The notes under the pieces: generated by a model
Database searches by the model: none
Told to the model about the DNA's origin: nothing
The model's input: the letters and a program-made list of their open reading frames with translations, nothing else
Shown: positions 63,144-64,000 of the stretch, one piece after another
How positions within the stretch are numbered: the first letter of the stretch is position 1
Layout of the letters: each line of letters starts with the position of its first letter
Source of the DNA: Pseudoxanthomonas sp. CF125
Lineage (GTDB): Bacteria > Pseudomonadota > Gammaproteobacteria > Xanthomonadales > Xanthomonadaceae
Assembly: GCF_900104085.1 (NCBI RefSeq)
Contig: NZ_FNLD01000001.1
Location: 1,408,331-1,472,330, forward strand
Direction: 5' to 3'
DNA: 64,000 nt
Program-made: the position numbers and the translations under genes

Positions 63144-63886
63144 GCGCGAACGCTCCAGATTTCGCCGCGATGGGCCGCGCCGGCAGATGACAGCAAGGTG
63201 ACACAGGCGTCGGCATAGTCGGCCGGATCGCGCGCCTGCGCGTCTTCGTCCTCGGCATAGGCTTTGGCCCGCAGAGAGGTGCGCATGGGACCGGGCTGCA
63301 GGGCCGAGACCCTGACGCTGGAGTTGCCCAGCTCCGCATGCAGCATGCCCACCATGGCCCCCAGGCCGTGCTGGGCCAGCCCGTAGCCGCCCCAGTACGC
63401 TTGCCCTACCCGGCTCATGTCGTCCAGCGCGAACACCAGCGCGGCGTCCGGTGCCTGCTTGAGCAACGGCAGGCAGGCCTGCGACAGCCACCAAGGCGCG
63501 GTGAGGTTGACGTGTATGGCGCGGGCGAAATTGGCCGGGTCGGTGTGTTCCAGCGGGGTGAGCCCGCGGAATTCGGCGGCGCAATGCAACAAGCCGTCCA
63601 GCCGGCCCAGTTCGCGGTGCAGGCGGTCCGCCATTTCGGCATAGTCGTCCGGAGCGGCGCCTTCGAGATCCAGCGGATAAAGCAAAGGCTCGGGTCCCAG
63701 CTTCGCGCAGGCATCGTAGACGCGGTTCAATTTGGGCGGCTTGCGCCCCAGCAGCACTACCGTGGCCCCGGCGGCCGCGCACGCCTGCGCCGCGGCGCTG
63801 CCCAGGCCGCCCTGCGCGCCGCTGACCAGCACTACGCGCCCTTGCAGTGCGCCTGTTTGGCGAGTGGGAAGAGCGAGCAGGCTCAC
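63140..63886 (-). CDS. Short-chain dehydrogenase/reductase-fold protein, catalytic residues replaced
   Basis: A 248-residue YciK-like protein using the GTG at 63886. The Rossmann glycine motif [10 protein letters not shown] (21-30), the structural HVNLTAP (N127), and the downstream [11 protein letters not shown] are present. The catalytic YxxxK motif reads YGLAQ (168-172): Gln stands in place of Lys. The catalytic Ser position (156) is Asp. Cofactor binding may remain, but normal dehydrogenase chemistry is doubtful. Starts and stops overlap by 4 bases on both sides (glutaredoxin upstream, MarC downstream). Confidence 0.85.
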   Translation of the reverse strand: MSLLALPTRQTGALQGRVVLVSGAQGGLGSAAAQACAAAGATVVLLGRKPPKLNRVYDACAKLGPEPLLYPLDLEGAAPDDYAEMADRLHRELGRLDGLLHCAAEFRGLTPLEHTDPANFARAIHVNLTAPWWLSQACLPLLKQAPDAALVFALDDMSRVGQAYWGGYGLAQHGLGAMVGMLHAELGNSSVRVSALQPGPMRTSLRAKAYAEDEDAQARDPADYADACVTLLSSAGAAHRGEIWSVRA

Positions 63887-64000
63887 TGCGCCATGGCCTC
63901 CGAGACGATACGTTGCAACTCGCCGGATTCGAACAACTCCAAGGTGATGTCGCAACCGCCGATCAGCTCGCCATGGATGAAGAGCTGGGGAAAAGTAGGC
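63883..64000 (-). CDS. grxD: Monothiol glutaredoxin GrxD (partial, N-terminus missing)
   Basis: Only the last 38 residues and stop are in the window. They read [20 protein letters not shown] and [18 protein letters not shown], the end of monothiol glutaredoxins, with the cis-proline TFPQ and the glutathione-binding GGCD. Such proteins carry [2Fe-2S] clusters with BolA. The stop overlaps the GTG start of the next gene (GTGA). Confidence 0.9.
   Translation of the reverse strand, partial: PTFPQLFIHGELIGGCDITLELFESGELQRIVSEAMAQ

Overview
The window looks like chromosomal backbone from a high-GC gammaproteobacterium of the order Xanthomonadales (Lysobacteraceae/Xanthomonadaceae, Lysobacter- or Pseudoxanthomonas-like). 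The evidence is the gene order queA-tgt-yajC-secD-secF beside suhB and trmJ, the order thrS-infC-rpmI-rplT-pheS-pheT-ihfA-merR-tRNA-Pro, the number of TonB-dependent receptors, an Oar-like receptor, and GTAG-type palindromes scattered between genes. The genus cannot be fixed from sequence reading alone. No phage, plasmid, insertion sequence or CRISPR array is visible. The accessory character lies in the type IV pilus cluster, the receptors and the intergenic repeats.

Layout. 1-8.9 kb: a partial PhnD-type binding protein, trmJ, suhB, the SecDF-YajC genes and the queuosine genes tgt and queA, then an Lrp-type regulator divergent from a class III aminotransferase with a clear operator between them. 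10.5-18.4 kb: a TonB receptor, upp, a metallo-beta-lactamase-fold hydrolase, a membrane-anchored hypothetical protein, ggt coupled to a ferredoxin gene, and a small lipoprotein. 18.4-24.4 kb: coaD-rsmD divergent from ftsY, then an AsmA-like protein, mutY, yggX, a lipoprotein and tRNA-Phe. 24.6-28.1 kb: an iron-uptake unit, with a Fur-boxed promoter, a siderophore receptor and a PepSY membrane reductase. 28.3-36.4 kb: a lipocalin, a LEA14-like lipoprotein, acyl-CoA dehydrogenase, an HNH protein, dxs, a TraB/GumN protein and a cupin, separated by repeats. 36.5-44.7 kb: tRNA-Pro, merR, ihfA, pheT, pheS, rplT, rpmI, infC, thrS and tRNA-Val. 44.8-57.3 kb: uvrB, a solitary FimT-like pseudopilin, tRNA-Asn, the minor-pilin operon fimT-pilV-pilW-pilX-pilY1-pilE, and an AlgZ/FimS-like histidine kinase. 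57.4-64 kb: ppnN, an Oar-like receptor, marC, a short-chain dehydrogenase-fold protein and a monothiol glutaredoxin.

How genes work together. The minor pilins and PilY1 would form the priming and tip complex of a type IV pilus. The PilY1 here carries an inserted PA14-like module, and the adjacent kinase lacks a neighbouring response regulator. SecD, SecF and YajC assist Sec export. The Fur-boxed receptor brings ferric siderophore across the outer membrane, and the PepSY protein probably reduces it. The translation block carries two unusual control features: an ATC start codon for infC, and a short Thr-Thr leader peptide followed by an intrinsic terminator just upstream of thrS.

Second-look items: the possible thrS attenuator, the PA14 insertion in PilY1, the orphan pilus kinase, the short-chain dehydrogenase-fold protein lacking catalytic Ser and Lys, the nested inverted repeat with GACTCCC heptamers before the acyl-CoA dehydrogenase, and the Fur box lying over a -10 element. 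I did not find a clearly novel multi-gene system.
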